Source: Lysobacter capsici
Lineage (GTDB): Bacteria > Pseudomonadota > Gammaproteobacteria > Xanthomonadales > Xanthomonadaceae
NCBI RefSeq assembly: GCF_014779555.2
Contig: NZ_CP094357.1
Location: 4,836,001 to 4,900,000, forward strand
Reading direction: 5' to 3'
DNA length: 64,000 nt
In this document: positions 46,417 to 55,861 of the stretch, piece after piece
How the letters are laid out: each line of letters begins with the position of its first letter
Position numbering within the stretch: position 1 is the stretch's first letter
Made by a program: the position numbers and the translations under genes
The notes under the pieces: model-generated
Told to the model about the DNA's origin: nothing
The model's input: only the letters and a program-made list of their open reading frames with translations
Databases searched by the model: none

Positions 46417-48069
46417 ATGAGCGAACAGCCGATCGATACGGTCCAGCCGTCCGACACGCCAGCCATCGAGATCGAACGCGACGTCATGGAATACGACGTC
46501 GTCACCGTCGGCGCAGGTCCCGCCGGCCTGTCGTTCGCGATTCGGCTCAAGCAGCTCAATCCGGAGATCTCGGTCTGCGTGATCGAGAAGTCCAGCACCA
46601 TCGGCGCCCACATCCTGTCCGGCGCGGTGATCGAGACCGGCCCGCTCGACGCGCTGCTGCCGAACTGGCGCGACAACCCGCCGCCGATCTGCGTGCCGGC
46701 CACCGACGACGAGTTCTGGCTGCTGACCAAGACCGGCGGGCGCAAGCTGCCGGTGCCACCGGGCATGAACAACCACGGCAACGTGATCGTCAGCCTCGGC
46801 GCGATGTGCGCGTGGCTGGCGCCGCAGGCCGAAGCGCTGGGCGTTGAGATCTACCCCGGCTTCGCCGCCGCCGAAACCCTGCACGACCCCGACGGCCGCG
46901 TCGCCGGCGTGCGCATCGGCGACATGGGCATCTCCAAGGACGGCACCCCGAAGGACGGCTTCACCGCCGGCATCGATATCCGCGCCAAGGTCACCGTGTT
47001 CGCCGAAGGCGCGCGCGGGCATCTGACCAAGCGCCTGATCAAGCGCTTCAAGCTCGACGCCGACAGCGACCCGCAGGGTTATTCGATCGGCATCAAGGAA
47101 CTGTGGCAGGTGCCCGAGGATCGCGTCAGTCCCGGCAAGATCGTCCACAGCTTCGGCTGGCCGGCCGACAGCCACACCTACGGCGGCAGCTTCCTGTATC
47201 ACCTCGACAAGGGCCGCATCGCCCTGGGCTACGTCAGCGGCCTGGATTACCGCGACCCGGACTACAAGCCATGGGAGGCCTTCCAGCAATGGAAGAACCA
47301 CCCGATGGTCAAGCCGCTGCTGGAAGGTGGCAACCTGGTCTCGGCCGGCGCGCGCGCGATCGTCACCGGCGGTTATCAATCGCTGCCCAAGGTCGAGATG
47401 CCCGGCGCGCTGCTGATCGGCGACACCGCCGGCCTGCTCAACGTGCCCAAGGTCAAGGGCACCCATCAGGCGATCCGCAGCGGCATGCTCGCCGCCGAGC
47501 ACCTGGTCGCGGCCGAACTCGCCGCGGAAGGCTTCGACGCCAAGCTGCGCGCGTCGGACGCGATGGCCGAACTCAAGAAAGTCCGCAACATCAAGCCCGC
47601 GTTCAAGAAGGGCCTGTGGTTCGGCATGCTCAACGCCGCCTGGGAAACCGTCACCGGCGGGCTGTCGCCGTGGACCTTGAAGAACAAGCCGGACTGGTCG
47701 TCGCTGCAGAAACTCGGCGAAGCCGAAAAGCCCAAGCGCGATTACCTCGACCGCACCCTGGCGCCGCGCGACCGCCTGGCCTCGGTGTACTTCGCCGCGA
47801 CCGAGCACGACGAAGACCAGCCGGTGCATCTGAAGGTCGCCGACACCAACATCTGCATCACCCAGTGCGCCGAGGAATACGGCAACCCCTGCACCCGCTT
47901 CTGCCCGGCCGGCGTGTACGAGATCGTCGAGGAAGAAGGCGCCAAGCGCCTGCAGATCAACTCGGCCAACTGCGTCCACTGCAAGACCTGCGACATCAAG
48001 GACCCATACGAGATCATCAACTGGGTCACGCCGGAGGGTGGCTCGGGGCCGAATTACCAGAACTTGTGA
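46417..48069 (+). CDS. Electron transfer flavoprotein-ubiquinone oxidoreductase
   Basis: Inner-membrane flavoprotein passing electrons from reduced ETF to ubiquinone. The 550-aa product starts at ATG 46417 (MSEQPIDTVQPSD). It has the FAD-binding GAGPAGLSFAIRLKQ, the GD motif LLIGDTAGLLNVPKVKGTHQA and a C-terminal 4Fe-4S site (ITQCAEEY, GNPCTRFCPAG, CVHCKTCDIKDP). Its partner EtfBA is encoded at 59581-61268. Length and motifs match the family. Confidence 0.95.
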   Translation: MSEQPIDTVQPSDTPAIEIERDVMEYDVVTVGAGPAGLSFAIRLKQLNPEISVCVIEKSSTIGAHILSGAVIETGPLDALLPNWRDNPPPICVPATDDEFWLLTKTGGRKLPVPPGMNNHGNVIVSLGAMCAWLAPQAEALGVEIYPGFAAAETLHDPDGRVAGVRIGDMGISKDGTPKDGFTAGIDIRAKVTVFAEGARGHLTKRLIKRFKLDADSDPQGYSIGIKELWQVPEDRVSPGKIVHSFGWPADSHTYGGSFLYHLDKGRIALGYVSGLDYRDPDYKPWEAFQQWKNHPMVKPLLEGGNLVSAGARAIVTGGYQSLPKVEMPGALLIGDTAGLLNVPKVKGTHQAIRSGMLAAEHLVAAELAAEGFDAKLRASDAMAELKKVRNIKPAFKKGLWFGMLNAAWETVTGGLSPWTLKNKPDWSSLQKLGEAEKPKRDYLDRTLAPRDRLASVYFAATEHDEDQPVHLKVADTNICITQCAEEYGNPCTRFCPAGVYEIVEEEGAKRLQINSANCVHCKTCDIKDPYEIINWVTPEGGSGPNYQNL

Positions 48070-48085
48070 TCGACACTATCGAACG

Positions 48086-48109
48086 GCCGCATCCGGTGAA
48101 GGATGCGGC
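48086..48109 (+). terminator. Hairpin after the ETF-QO gene
   Basis: GCCGCATCC-GGTGAA-GGATGCGGC, 9-bp stem, 17 nt past the stop; no U-run. The core equals the hairpin at 30450-30475, so it may be a repeat element used as a 3' end. Confidence 0.55.
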
Positions 48110-48158
48110 TGTCGACCGGCAGCAGTCCCGCGGTTTCATCGAACCTTCGGTTGCGCCG

Positions 48159-50519
48159 TCAGTTCATGGTCCAGGCGCTGTCGTAGCCGCCAAAATCGTT
48201 CTGGCTCAAACCACCGGCGCCATCACCCAGCCAGATCTTGGCGAAGTAGCCGTTGCTCCACAAAATATCGCTGTTGCCGTCGCCGTTGAAATCCGCCGTC
48301 TTGAGGATGCGGAAACCAGAGCCCGCGCCACCTGGGCAACTGGAAGAGCTCAGCGTTCCGCCGTTCATGAACAACAGGCACACGACGCCGTCTTTCGCCA
48401 TCAAGATGTCGGCCTTGCCGTCTGAATTCATGTCGGCCGCGGTCGACATGGTCCAACTGCCGTCGTAACCGCCGATATCCTGCATCGACGAGAACGTTCC
48501 CGCGCCGTTGCCGAACCAAAGCTTCAGATAATTGCCATTGGTCCACAGCAGGTCGACGCGGCCATCGCCGTTGAAATCGGCGGCGGCGAGAATCCGGAAG
48601 CCAGCTCCCGCACCGCCGGGGCAACTCGCAGAAGCCAGCGAATTCCCGCTCATGAAATAAATGCACAGCACGCCGTTCTTGGTCGCGAGCAAGTCGGTCT
48701 TGCCGTCGGAGTTCATGTCCGCGGACTTCTCGATGGACCACGAGCTATCGTAAGTGAACGCCGATTGCTGCGTGGCGGTACCGCCAGCTCCGTTACCGGT
48801 CCACAGCCTAAGCTCGTAACCGTTACTCCACATGACATCGGGCAAGCGGTCGCCATTGAAATCGCCCGTGGATATGATTCGGTAGCCGTTGCCGATGCCG
48901 CCAGGACATTGGTTGGACGCCAGGGTCGGGCCGTTCATGAAGAAGTAGCACAACACCCCGTCGCTGTTCCTGACCATCAACAGATCCGATTTACCGTCGC
49001 TGTTGTAATCGTCCTTGCCGCTGAGAGGCACGACCGTTGCCCTGAATGTGGCCGCCACCGGCATGGTCTGAGTAAGTGTTCGCGCATTGTCGGCCTGATT
49101 TTCGACGCCGCAGGCGCGTCCGCCGCACAGGGTGACGCGCGGATTGGAGAAAACCCGGTAGCCGGTCTGACCTTGATCGCCATAGGCCATGATGTCGTAA
49201 AAATTGCCGCCGGTGGCGTCGGCCTTGTAACCGAACGAATACGCGAACGCGCCGTACTTGAGGGTGCCGTCGGTGGTCGCGGTCGCGCGATCGTGCTGCG
49301 CCCCCATGTTGTGGCCGAGTTCGTGAGCGAAGGATTCGTCGCGGCAGAAGTAAGTAGTGTTGCCGTCCTGCTGGCGTCCGTCGCTGACCACCGAGTAGCC
49401 GTTGCCGGCCGATCCAACGGCGTAGGGCTGCTGGCCGCCGCCAATCAACCAAGCAATGCCGCAACCGTTCTGGCTCGTGCGATCGTACTTGCGCACCAGC
49501 GAAACCAGATCCGCGCCGTATTGGTCGCGTGCCGCGCGCAAGGCGTTGAACGCCGGATCCACCGGTACGTCGCGGGTGCCGGTGAGCTTTTCCAGCGTAT
49601 CGCCGTTGTCGTTGTTGTCCGGGTAGTTCACCTGCATCGCATGGACCAGGCGAATACGCGCGTCGATCTGGCTGTTGCTATAGGCCTGATTGGTGATATC
49701 GACCAGATTGTTGATCCGTGTCAGCGCCTGCGACGTTCCGCCCAGACCGGCAGCGTAACCATTGCTGTAACCGACCAGCACATCGACCGTGGTCGCCGCC
49801 TTAGTCGCGGCGATGTCCGCTGCCGCGACCGGGCGGCTGGAGTCCCCAGCGGCGCTCGCGCCGATCGCGGCGTTGGGAATCAGAAAATCGTCCTGATGGT
49901 CAGCGCCGAACCGCTGCTCGACCAGCGCCAGCTTGAGCGGATCGGTCTCCACCAGCCAAGCCTTGCCGTCGCGCATGGTCAGCTTCAACGACGGCTTGCC
50001 GTCCTGATCGATGGCGCCGAACACGGCGTGTTCGCCGAAGGTGATGATCGCTTGCTGGATGGTGCCACTGCGGTCGACTCGGCCAAGCCAGGTCCAATCC
50101 CCCGACGCATGTTCGACATGGCGCTCGTAACGGAAATCGAGCTTCTCGCCCGAAGGCGCGGTAAGGCTCAGGTGGCCGCCGACGATCGAGGCTATCGCGT
50201 GGGCCTCGCTCAGATCGGCGCGATGCCAGGTGTAGGCGCCTTCGCGCAGGATCTGCGCTTTGGCCGGGTAGGCGACCAGATCGCCGCGATCGGGCGCGAG
50301 CGCGAATCCACCACCGGTGGCGCGATGCGGCAAGGCCGGCGCACGCATCGCGAGAGCGCGCGGCACGGATGCTTGCGCCGCGGCCGTAAGGCCGGGCGCG
50401 GCTGCGCTGGAGCGCGACTGCGATGCCGAGGCGTTCCGACCTGCTTCATTCCCTGAATCGGACGACGAACAACCGGCCAGCACCACGGCCAGGACACTGA
50501 ATAAAACCAAGGAGCGCAT
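48159..50519 (-). CDS. Lipoprotein metalloprotease (reprolysin/M12B-like) with C-terminal VCBS/FG-GAP repeats
   Basis: The 786-aa product starts at ATG 50519 and has lipobox LAGC (Cys17). A propeptide-like region (about 60-240) is followed by a zinc protease domain with HELGHNMGAQH at residues 399-409 and the Met-turn YDIMAYG. The C-terminal ~260 residues form three repeats of about 80-90 residues, each with DxNxDGKxD and DFNGDxxxD calcium-binding sequences, as in VCBS/FG-GAP propellers. Probably an exported or surface-held protease with a binding propeller; the target is unknown. Confidence 0.85.
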   Translation of the reverse strand: MRSLVLFSVLAVVLAGCSSSDSGNEAGRNASASQSRSSAAAPGLTAAAQASVPRALAMRAPALPHRATGGGFALAPDRGDLVAYPAKAQILREGAYTWHRADLSEAHAIASIVGGHLSLTAPSGEKLDFRYERHVEHASGDWTWLGRVDRSGTIQQAIITFGEHAVFGAIDQDGKPSLKLTMRDGKAWLVETDPLKLALVEQRFGADHQDDFLIPNAAIGASAAGDSSRPVAAADIAATKAATTVDVLVGYSNGYAAGLGGTSQALTRINNLVDITNQAYSNSQIDARIRLVHAMQVNYPDNNDNGDTLEKLTGTRDVPVDPAFNALRAARDQYGADLVSLVRKYDRTSQNGCGIAWLIGGGQQPYAVGSAGNGYSVVSDGRQQDGNTTYFCRDESFAHELGHNMGAQHDRATATTDGTLKYGAFAYSFGYKADATGGNFYDIMAYGDQGQTGYRVFSNPRVTLCGGRACGVENQADNARTLTQTMPVAATFRATVVPLSGKDDYNSDGKSDLLMVRNSDGVLCYFFMNGPTLASNQCPGGIGNGYRIISTGDFNGDRLPDVMWSNGYELRLWTGNGAGGTATQQSAFTYDSSWSIEKSADMNSDGKTDLLATKNGVLCIYFMSGNSLASASCPGGAGAGFRILAAADFNGDGRVDLLWTNGNYLKLWFGNGAGTFSSMQDIGGYDGSWTMSTAADMNSDGKADILMAKDGVVCLLFMNGGTLSSSSCPGGAGSGFRILKTADFNGDGNSDILWSNGYFAKIWLGDGAGGLSQNDFGGYDSAWTMN

Positions 50520-50680
50520 GACGAATCGACCGACAGGGAAACAAGCGGCTGCATCGTGCATCCGCCACGGTCAGACTTCAATGCCTCTGACGCAATTCCG
50601 ACCTAACGCTTTGGTCTGATTCTCACATTTCGTGTAGACAGGCCATTCATTGAATGACCCATCCGTGCCCAGCCGGCCGT

Positions 50681-51313
50681 TCAGGATTTACTGAACGGCA
50701 CGCCGGTCTTTTCCCGCAATTCCTCGTCGCTTACGCCCGGCGCGGTTTCCACCAGCACCAGCCCCTGCTCGGTCACGTCCATCACCGCCAGCTCGGTGAT
50801 GATGCGGTTGACCACGCCCAGGCCGGTCAGCGGCAAGGTGCATTCGGGCAGGATCTTGTGTTCGCCGTTCTTGGCACTGTGCTCCATCAGCACGACCACG
50901 CGCTTGACCCCGGCGACCAGGTCCATCGCGCCGCCCATGCCCTTGACCATCTTGCCGGGCACCATCCAGTTGGCCAGATCGCCCTTGTCGGTGACCTGCA
51001 TGGCGCCGAGGATCGCCAGGTCGATATGGCCGCCGCGGATCATCGCGAAGCTGTCGTGGCTGCCGAAGTAGCTGGCGCCCGAACGCGCGGTCACGGTCTG
51101 CTTGCCGGCGTTGATCAGGTCGGCGTCGACTTCGTCCTCGGTCGGGAACGGGCCGATGCCGAGCAGGCCGTTTTCGGACTGCAACCAGACGTCGATGCCG
51201 TCGGGAATGAAATTGGCCACCAGGGTCGGCAAGCCGATGCCGAGGTTTACATAGGCGCCGTCGGTGAGTTCCTGCGCGGCGCGTTGCGCCATTTCGTCGC
51301 GGGTCCAAGCCAT
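50681..51313 (-). CDS. 3-oxoacid CoA-transferase subunit B
   Basis: Small subunit of a succinyl-CoA:3-oxoacid CoA-transferase type enzyme. The 210-aa product shows [16 protein letters not shown] and the catalytic Glu segment [14 protein letters not shown], then [19 protein letters not shown]. In Xanthomonas relatives these subunits are often annotated lpsI/lpsJ because they lie near the LPS genes, but the family role is CoA transfer in ketone-body or short-chain acid use. It is downstream of subunit A, with a 182-bp gap. Confidence 0.92.
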   Translation of the reverse strand: MAWTRDEMAQRAAQELTDGAYVNLGIGLPTLVANFIPDGIDVWLQSENGLLGIGPFPTEDEVDADLINAGKQTVTARSGASYFGSHDSFAMIRGGHIDLAILGAMQVTDKGDLANWMVPGKMVKGMGGAMDLVAGVKRVVVLMEHSAKNGEHKILPECTLPLTGLGVVNRIITELAVMDVTEQGLVLVETAPGVSDEELREKTGVPFSKS

Positions 51314-51495
51314 GAGAGTGGTTCCTTTGATTCGAGAGTGGCTGCCAAGGCAACCACGAGAAAGAGAGTCGGCAACAACGATGGCTCTGACTTCAGCGAG
51401 CCAGGCGGGAGAGCCGCGACGACCGTTTCGACTTCAGCGCGGCGGCGATCGCCACAAGCAGGAGACGAAAACGATCGGCCCTACCCTCGCCTGAC

Positions 51496-52233
51496 TCAAC
51501 CAGCCCGCACCGTCCGCTGCTCGATGCGCTTCTCCGGCGCGGCATTGACCACGATGCGATCAACATAGATGCCCGGCAGATGCACGTGATCGGGATCGAT
51601 CGCGCCGACCTCAACCAGTTCCTCGACCTCGACCACGCAGGTCTTGCCGGCCATCGCGCAGGCCGGATTGAAATTGCGCGCGGTCTTGCGGAACACCAGG
51701 TTGCCGGCGGTGTCGGCCTTCCACGCCTTGACCAGCGACACGTCGGCCTTGAGCGCGGTCTCCATCACGTAATGATGGCCGTCGAACTCGCGCGTCTCCT
51801 TGCCGTCGGCCACGACCGTGCCGTAACCGGTGCGGGTGAAGAACGCCGGGATGCCGGCGCCGCCGGCGCGCAGACGCTCGGCCAGGGTGCCTTGCGGGTT
51901 GAACTCGAGTTCGAGTTCGCCCGACAGGAACTGGCGCTCGAATTCCTTGTTCTCGCCGACGTAGGACGAAATCATTTTCTTGATCTGGCGCGTTTCCAGC
52001 AGCAGGCCCAGGCCGAAACCGTCGACGCCGGCATTGTTGGAGATCGCGGTCAGGCCCTTGACGCCGCTGTCGCGCAGCGCGCCGATCAGGGCCTCGGGAA
52101 TGCCGCACAGGCCGAAACCGCCGACGGCCAGGGTCTGCCCGTCCGCCACCACGCCTTGCAACGCTTCTTTCGCATTGGGATACAGCTTGCTCTTCGCGGC
52201 GCCGGTGGGCGTCGCGGCGATGGCCTGCGCCAT
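51496..52233 (-). CDS. 3-oxoacid CoA-transferase subunit A
   Basis: Large partner of the enzyme above. The 245-aa product has the CoA-transferase family I signature [19 protein letters not shown] and [17 protein letters not shown], then [23 protein letters not shown]. It carries an N-terminal tail of about 20 residues before the domain. The gap to subunit B (51314-51495) holds no gene. Confidence 0.92.
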   Translation of the reverse strand: MAQAIAATPTGAAKSKLYPNAKEALQGVVADGQTLAVGGFGLCGIPEALIGALRDSGVKGLTAISNNAGVDGFGLGLLLETRQIKKMISSYVGENKEFERQFLSGELELEFNPQGTLAERLRAGGAGIPAFFTRTGYGTVVADGKETREFDGHHYVMETALKADVSLVKAWKADTAGNLVFRKTARNFNPACAMAGKTCVVEVEELVEVGAIDPDHVHLPGIYVDRIVVNAAPEKRIEQRTVRAG

Positions 52234-52350
52234 GGGACAACTCCTTTACGGGATGCGCGCAGTTTAGCCTGCGGCCGGGCCGGGACGTAGCGGACTTTCG
52301 GGCAATACCGCGACAATGCCCCGATTGTGTGCCGACGCTAGACTGCCGCC

Positions 52351-53262
52351 ATGAGTTCAATCGCCCTGGTCACCGCCATCGCCGCCGCCGGACAGGATGA
52401 CGACCTGTCGCCGCTGCTCGCCGCCTGCACCGCGCACGGCCTGCGCGCGGAGATCCGCGCCTGGGACGACCCCAGCGTGGCCTGGGCGCGATACGACGCC
52501 GTATTGCTGCGCTCGCCCTGGGACTACACCGAGCGCCTCGACGAATTCCTGGCCTGGTGCGAACGCGTCGACGCGAGCAGCCGCCTGCTCAACCCCTGGC
52601 CGGTGCTGCGCTGGAACACCGACAAGCACTACCTGGCCGACCTGGCCGCGCGCGGCGTGCCGGTGGTGCCGACCGTCTTCGTCGAACCGGACATGGACGC
52701 GATGCCGGCGTTGCAGGAGTTCCTGCTCGCGTATCCGCAGGCCGAGGAGTTCGTGGTCAAGCCGGCGGTGAGCGCGGGCTCGCGCGACACCTTGCGTTAC
52801 GCGCGGGTGCAGGAATTCGCCGCCGCCAACCACATCGCGCGACTGCTCGACGAAGGCCGCAGCGCGATGCTGCAACCGTACCTGGCCTCGGTCGATCGCG
52901 ACGGCGAAACCGCGCTGATCCATTTCAACGGCGTGTTCAGTCATGCCATCCGCAAGGGCGCGATGCTGCAACGCGAGGATGCGCTGAACCTGCGCGCGAT
53001 CGAGCGCATCAACCCGCGCGAAGCCGGCGACGACGAACGCACCGTCGCGCTGCATGCGCTGACCGCGATGACCGCGCGGCTGGATCTGGAAGAGCCGCTG
53101 CCGTATGCGCGGGTGGACCTGATCCGCGACGCCGAGGGTCACCCGCAATTGCTGGAACTGGAGCTGTGCGAGCCTTCGCTGTTCTTCGACCATGCGCCGG
53201 GCAGCGCGGATCGGTTCGCGCAGGTGTTGGTGGAGTTGCTGGCGGTCGATGCTTCGGATTGA
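52351..53262 (+). CDS. ATP-grasp domain protein (RimK/DcsG-like)
   Basis: The 303-aa product has an N-terminal Rossmann-like part (YDAVLLRSPWDYTERLDEFLAWC) and an ATP-grasp fold with EEFVVKPAVSAGSRDT and the metal site region RVDLIRDAEGHPQLLELELCEPS. The nearest characterised type I recall is the O-ureido-serine cyclo-ligase/glutathione-synthetase-like group. The substrate cannot be told. It is convergent with xanB, sharing the terminator between them. A TAGACT box lies 7 bp before the ATG, suggesting a short or absent leader. Confidence 0.75.
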   Translation: MSSIALVTAIAAAGQDDDLSPLLAACTAHGLRAEIRAWDDPSVAWARYDAVLLRSPWDYTERLDEFLAWCERVDASSRLLNPWPVLRWNTDKHYLADLAARGVPVVPTVFVEPDMDAMPALQEFLLAYPQAEEFVVKPAVSAGSRDTLRYARVQEFAAANHIARLLDEGRSAMLQPYLASVDRDGETALIHFNGVFSHAIRKGAMLQREDALNLRAIERINPREAGDDERTVALHALTAMTARLDLEEPLPYARVDLIRDAEGHPQLLELELCEPSLFFDHAPGSADRFAQVLVELLAVDASD

Positions 53263-53390
53263 CGCGCGCATGGCGCCGCGCGAATGCCGGCTCGGCCCGC
53301 TTAGGGACTGAAGCGCCACGCCACGAAGCGATGATCCAGCCGCCGCGCAGCGACCGAAGCCCGGCACGCAAGATCGCCAGCCGCAAAAAC

Positions 53391-53415
53391 AAAGACCGGC
53401 CATCGGCCGGTCTTT
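53391..53415. terminator. Bidirectional terminator between the ATP-grasp gene and xanB
   Basis: Perfect stem AAAGACCGGCC-ATC-GGCCGGTCTTT. On the minus strand it is followed by TTTGTTTTTG, giving a strong terminator for xanB; on the plus strand the stem ends in TTT. Confidence 0.88.
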
Positions 53416-53439
53416 GCGGAACCACTCAATCCACGCCAA

Positions 53440-54852
53440 TCACGAACGGCCGTACACATCCTCGAGCCGGACGATATCGTCCTCGCCCAGGTAGCTGCCC
53501 GACTGCACCTCGATCAACTCGACCGGTTCGCTGCCGTTGTTGCGCAGCCGATGCACGCTGCCCAGCGGGATGTAGGTGCTCTGGTTTTCGTGCAGATCGA
53601 ACACCTTGTCGTCACAGGTCACCTCGGCCACGCCGGACACCACGATCCAGTGCTCGGCGCGCTTGTGGTGCTTCTGCAGGCTCAGCACGCCGCCGGGCTT
53701 GACCACGATGCGCTTGACCTGGAAACGCTCGCCCATGTCGATCGAATCGTAATTGCCCCACGGCCGATAGACCTTGCGGTGGAACAGGTGTTCCTGACGA
53801 CCGGCCTGCTTGAGCTTGTCGACGATCATCTTGACATCCTGCACGCGATCCTTGCGCGCGACCAGGGTCGCGTCGGGCGTGTCGATGATCACCAGATCCT
53901 CCACGCCGATCGTCGCGATCATGCGCCGGTCGGACGCGCGCACCAGACTGCCGCGGGTATCGACCGAGATCACGTCGCCTTCGTGGCGGTTGTCGTCGTC
54001 GTCGCGCTCGGCCACCGCCCACAGCGACGACCACGAGCCGATATCGCTCCATCCGCAGCTGACCGGCACCACCGCGGCGCGGTCGGTTTTCTCCATCACC
54101 GCATAGTCGATCGAATCGTTCGGGCTGGCGGCGAACGCCTCCTTGCCCAGGCGGATGAAGTCCAGATCGGTGCTGGCCTGCGCATACGCGGCGCGCGCGG
54201 CCTCGAGGATCTTCGGCGCCAGGCGCGCCAGTTCGTCGAGGTAGCGCTGGGCCTTGAACAGGAACATGCCCGAGTTCCAGGCATAGGTGCCGGCGGCGAC
54301 ATAGCCTTCGGCGGTGGCCAGATCGGGCTTCTCTACGAAGCGGCCGACCTTGAAGCCGCCCTCGCCCAAGGCATCGCCGCGGTCGATGTAGCCGTAACCG
54401 GTCTCCGGATAATCCGGATGGATGCCGAAGGTCACCAGCCAGTCCTGATCGGCCAGCACCGCCGCGCGCGCGACCGCGTCGCGGAAGGCCTCGACGTCTT
54501 CGATCAGATGGTCGGCCGGCAGCACCAGCATGGTCGCGTCGGGTTCGCTGGCGACCAGGTGCAGCGCCGCCAGCGCGATCGCCGGCGCGGTGTTGCGGGC
54601 GACCGGTTCGAGCAGAATCGCGCCGTTGGCCACGCCGATGGCCTGCAATTGCTCGCCGACCATGAAACGGTGGTCGTCGGCGCAGACCGTGACCGGGGCC
54701 CCGGTATCGGGTAGCGCGCTGGCGCGCAGAATGGTTTCCTGGAACAGCGAGTGGTCGCCGATCAGCGAAAGGAACTGCTTGGGCTGATTCTGACGCGAGA
54801 GCGGCCACAAGCGTGAACCACTGCCGCCACTGAGAACGACGGGATGAAGCAT
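53440..54852 (-). CDS. xanB: Mannose-1-phosphate guanylyltransferase / mannose-6-phosphate isomerase XanB
   Basis: Bifunctional enzyme supplying GDP-mannose for surface polysaccharide. The 470-aa product starts at ATG 54852 (MLHPVVLSGGSGSRLWPLSR). The nucleotidyltransferase domain has the segment beginning PKQFLSLIG, and the C-terminal cupin isomerase domain has YRPWGNYDSIDMGERFQVKRI and QKHHKRAEHWIVVSG. In Xanthomonas the homologue feeds xanthan and LPS. It lies at the left edge of the glycan region and is divergent from the mutarotase gene. Confidence 0.94.
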   Translation of the reverse strand: MLHPVVLSGGSGSRLWPLSRQNQPKQFLSLIGDHSLFQETILRASALPDTGAPVTVCADDHRFMVGEQLQAIGVANGAILLEPVARNTAPAIALAALHLVASEPDATMLVLPADHLIEDVEAFRDAVARAAVLADQDWLVTFGIHPDYPETGYGYIDRGDALGEGGFKVGRFVEKPDLATAEGYVAAGTYAWNSGMFLFKAQRYLDELARLAPKILEAARAAYAQASTDLDFIRLGKEAFAASPNDSIDYAVMEKTDRAAVVPVSCGWSDIGSWSSLWAVAERDDDDNRHEGDVISVDTRGSLVRASDRRMIATIGVEDLVIIDTPDATLVARKDRVQDVKMIVDKLKQAGRQEHLFHRKVYRPWGNYDSIDMGERFQVKRIVVKPGGVLSLQKHHKRAEHWIVVSGVAEVTCDDKVFDLHENQSTYIPLGSVHRLRNNGSEPVELIEVQSGSYLGEDDIVRLEDVYGRS

Positions 54853-55000
54853 CCTGGCTCCAGATATCGGAACGGAAAAGGGACGCAAGGATAGCCGAAG
54901 CTCCGTGCGGCCGGCTTCACGGCACTTAACCGGCGTTGTCCGCCGCGACCGATAAAATACGCCCACCCCGCGCCCCGTACGCCCTCCAAGGACGGAAGCC

Positions 55001-55828
55001 ATGACCCTCGCCCCACCGCTGCAACTGGACGTCGGCGACGCCAGCCGGATCGAAGCCAGCCCGTTCGGCGCCCACGCCCTGTCCTGGCGCTGCCAAGGCC
55101 GTGAGCGCCTGTACCTGAGCCCGCGCGCCAGCTTCGGCGAGGGCAAGGCGATCCGCGGCGGCGTCCCGGTGATCTTTCCGCAGTTCGGCGAGCGCGGCGA
55201 CGGCCCGCGCCACGGCTTCGCCCGCACCGCCGCCTGGGAGCCGCTGGACGGCCCCGGCACGGGCGCGGCGCGCCTGGCCTTCCGCCTTCGCGACGACGAG
55301 CACACGCGCCGCCACTGGCCGCACCGGTTCGAGGCCGAGCTGGCCCTGGAACCGGGCGAAAACCGCCTGCGCATCGCCCTGAGCGTGCGCAATCTCGACG
55401 AAGCCCCGTTCGAATTCAGCGCCGCGCTGCACACCTACCTGCGGGTCGCCGATATCGCCGGCACCTTGGTCCATGGGCTGGAGGATCGACCGTACTTCGA
55501 TTCCGCGCGCGGCGGCGAGCAGGTGGAACCGACCGACGCGCCGGTGCGCTTCGAAGGCGAGGTCGATCGCATTTACCCCGGTACGCGCCGGGTGCTGCGG
55601 GTGACCGACGGGGAACAGATGCTGCGCGTGGAAAGCGAGGGTTTCGCCGACACCGTGGTGTGGAATCCCGGCGCCGAACTGGCCGCCGGTCTGGCCGACC
55701 TGGGCGCGGGCGAGCACCGCCATTTCATCTGCGTGGAAGCCGCGCGGATTATCGAACCGGTCCGGCTGGAACCGGGCGGCGAATGGACCGGCGCGCAACA
55801 CTTGATCGTCGAAGAGACGCTGCGCTGA
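55001..55828 (+). CDS. D-hexose-6-phosphate mutarotase (YeaD-like)
   Basis: Aldose-1-epimerase family enzyme acting on hexose 6-phosphates. The 275-aa product starts at ATG 55001 with AAGGA/CGGAAG upstream. Family segments GGVPVIFPQFGERGDGPRHGFART, ALHTYLRVADI and VVWNPGAELAAGLADLG are present, with catalytic His and Glu in RHGFAR and HFICVEAAR. Its last 55 residues are duplicated, in diverged form, in the pseudogene at 57268-57441. Confidence 0.9.
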   Translation: MTLAPPLQLDVGDASRIEASPFGAHALSWRCQGRERLYLSPRASFGEGKAIRGGVPVIFPQFGERGDGPRHGFARTAAWEPLDGPGTGAARLAFRLRDDEHTRRHWPHRFEAELALEPGENRLRIALSVRNLDEAPFEFSAALHTYLRVADIAGTLVHGLEDRPYFDSARGGEQVEPTDAPVRFEGEVDRIYPGTRRVLRVTDGEQMLRVESEGFADTVVWNPGAELAAGLADLGAGEHRHFICVEAARIIEPVRLEPGGEWTGAQHLIVEETLR

Positions 55829-55861
55829 CGAGCCGCGCCAGCCGCGTCGCGCGTGCCGGCC

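Noticed and set aside
45499-47979. An 826-codon minus-strand frame over alkB and the ETF-QO gene
   Set aside because: It merges the frame next to alkB with an antisense shadow of the ETF-QO gene; both real genes have clear motifs.
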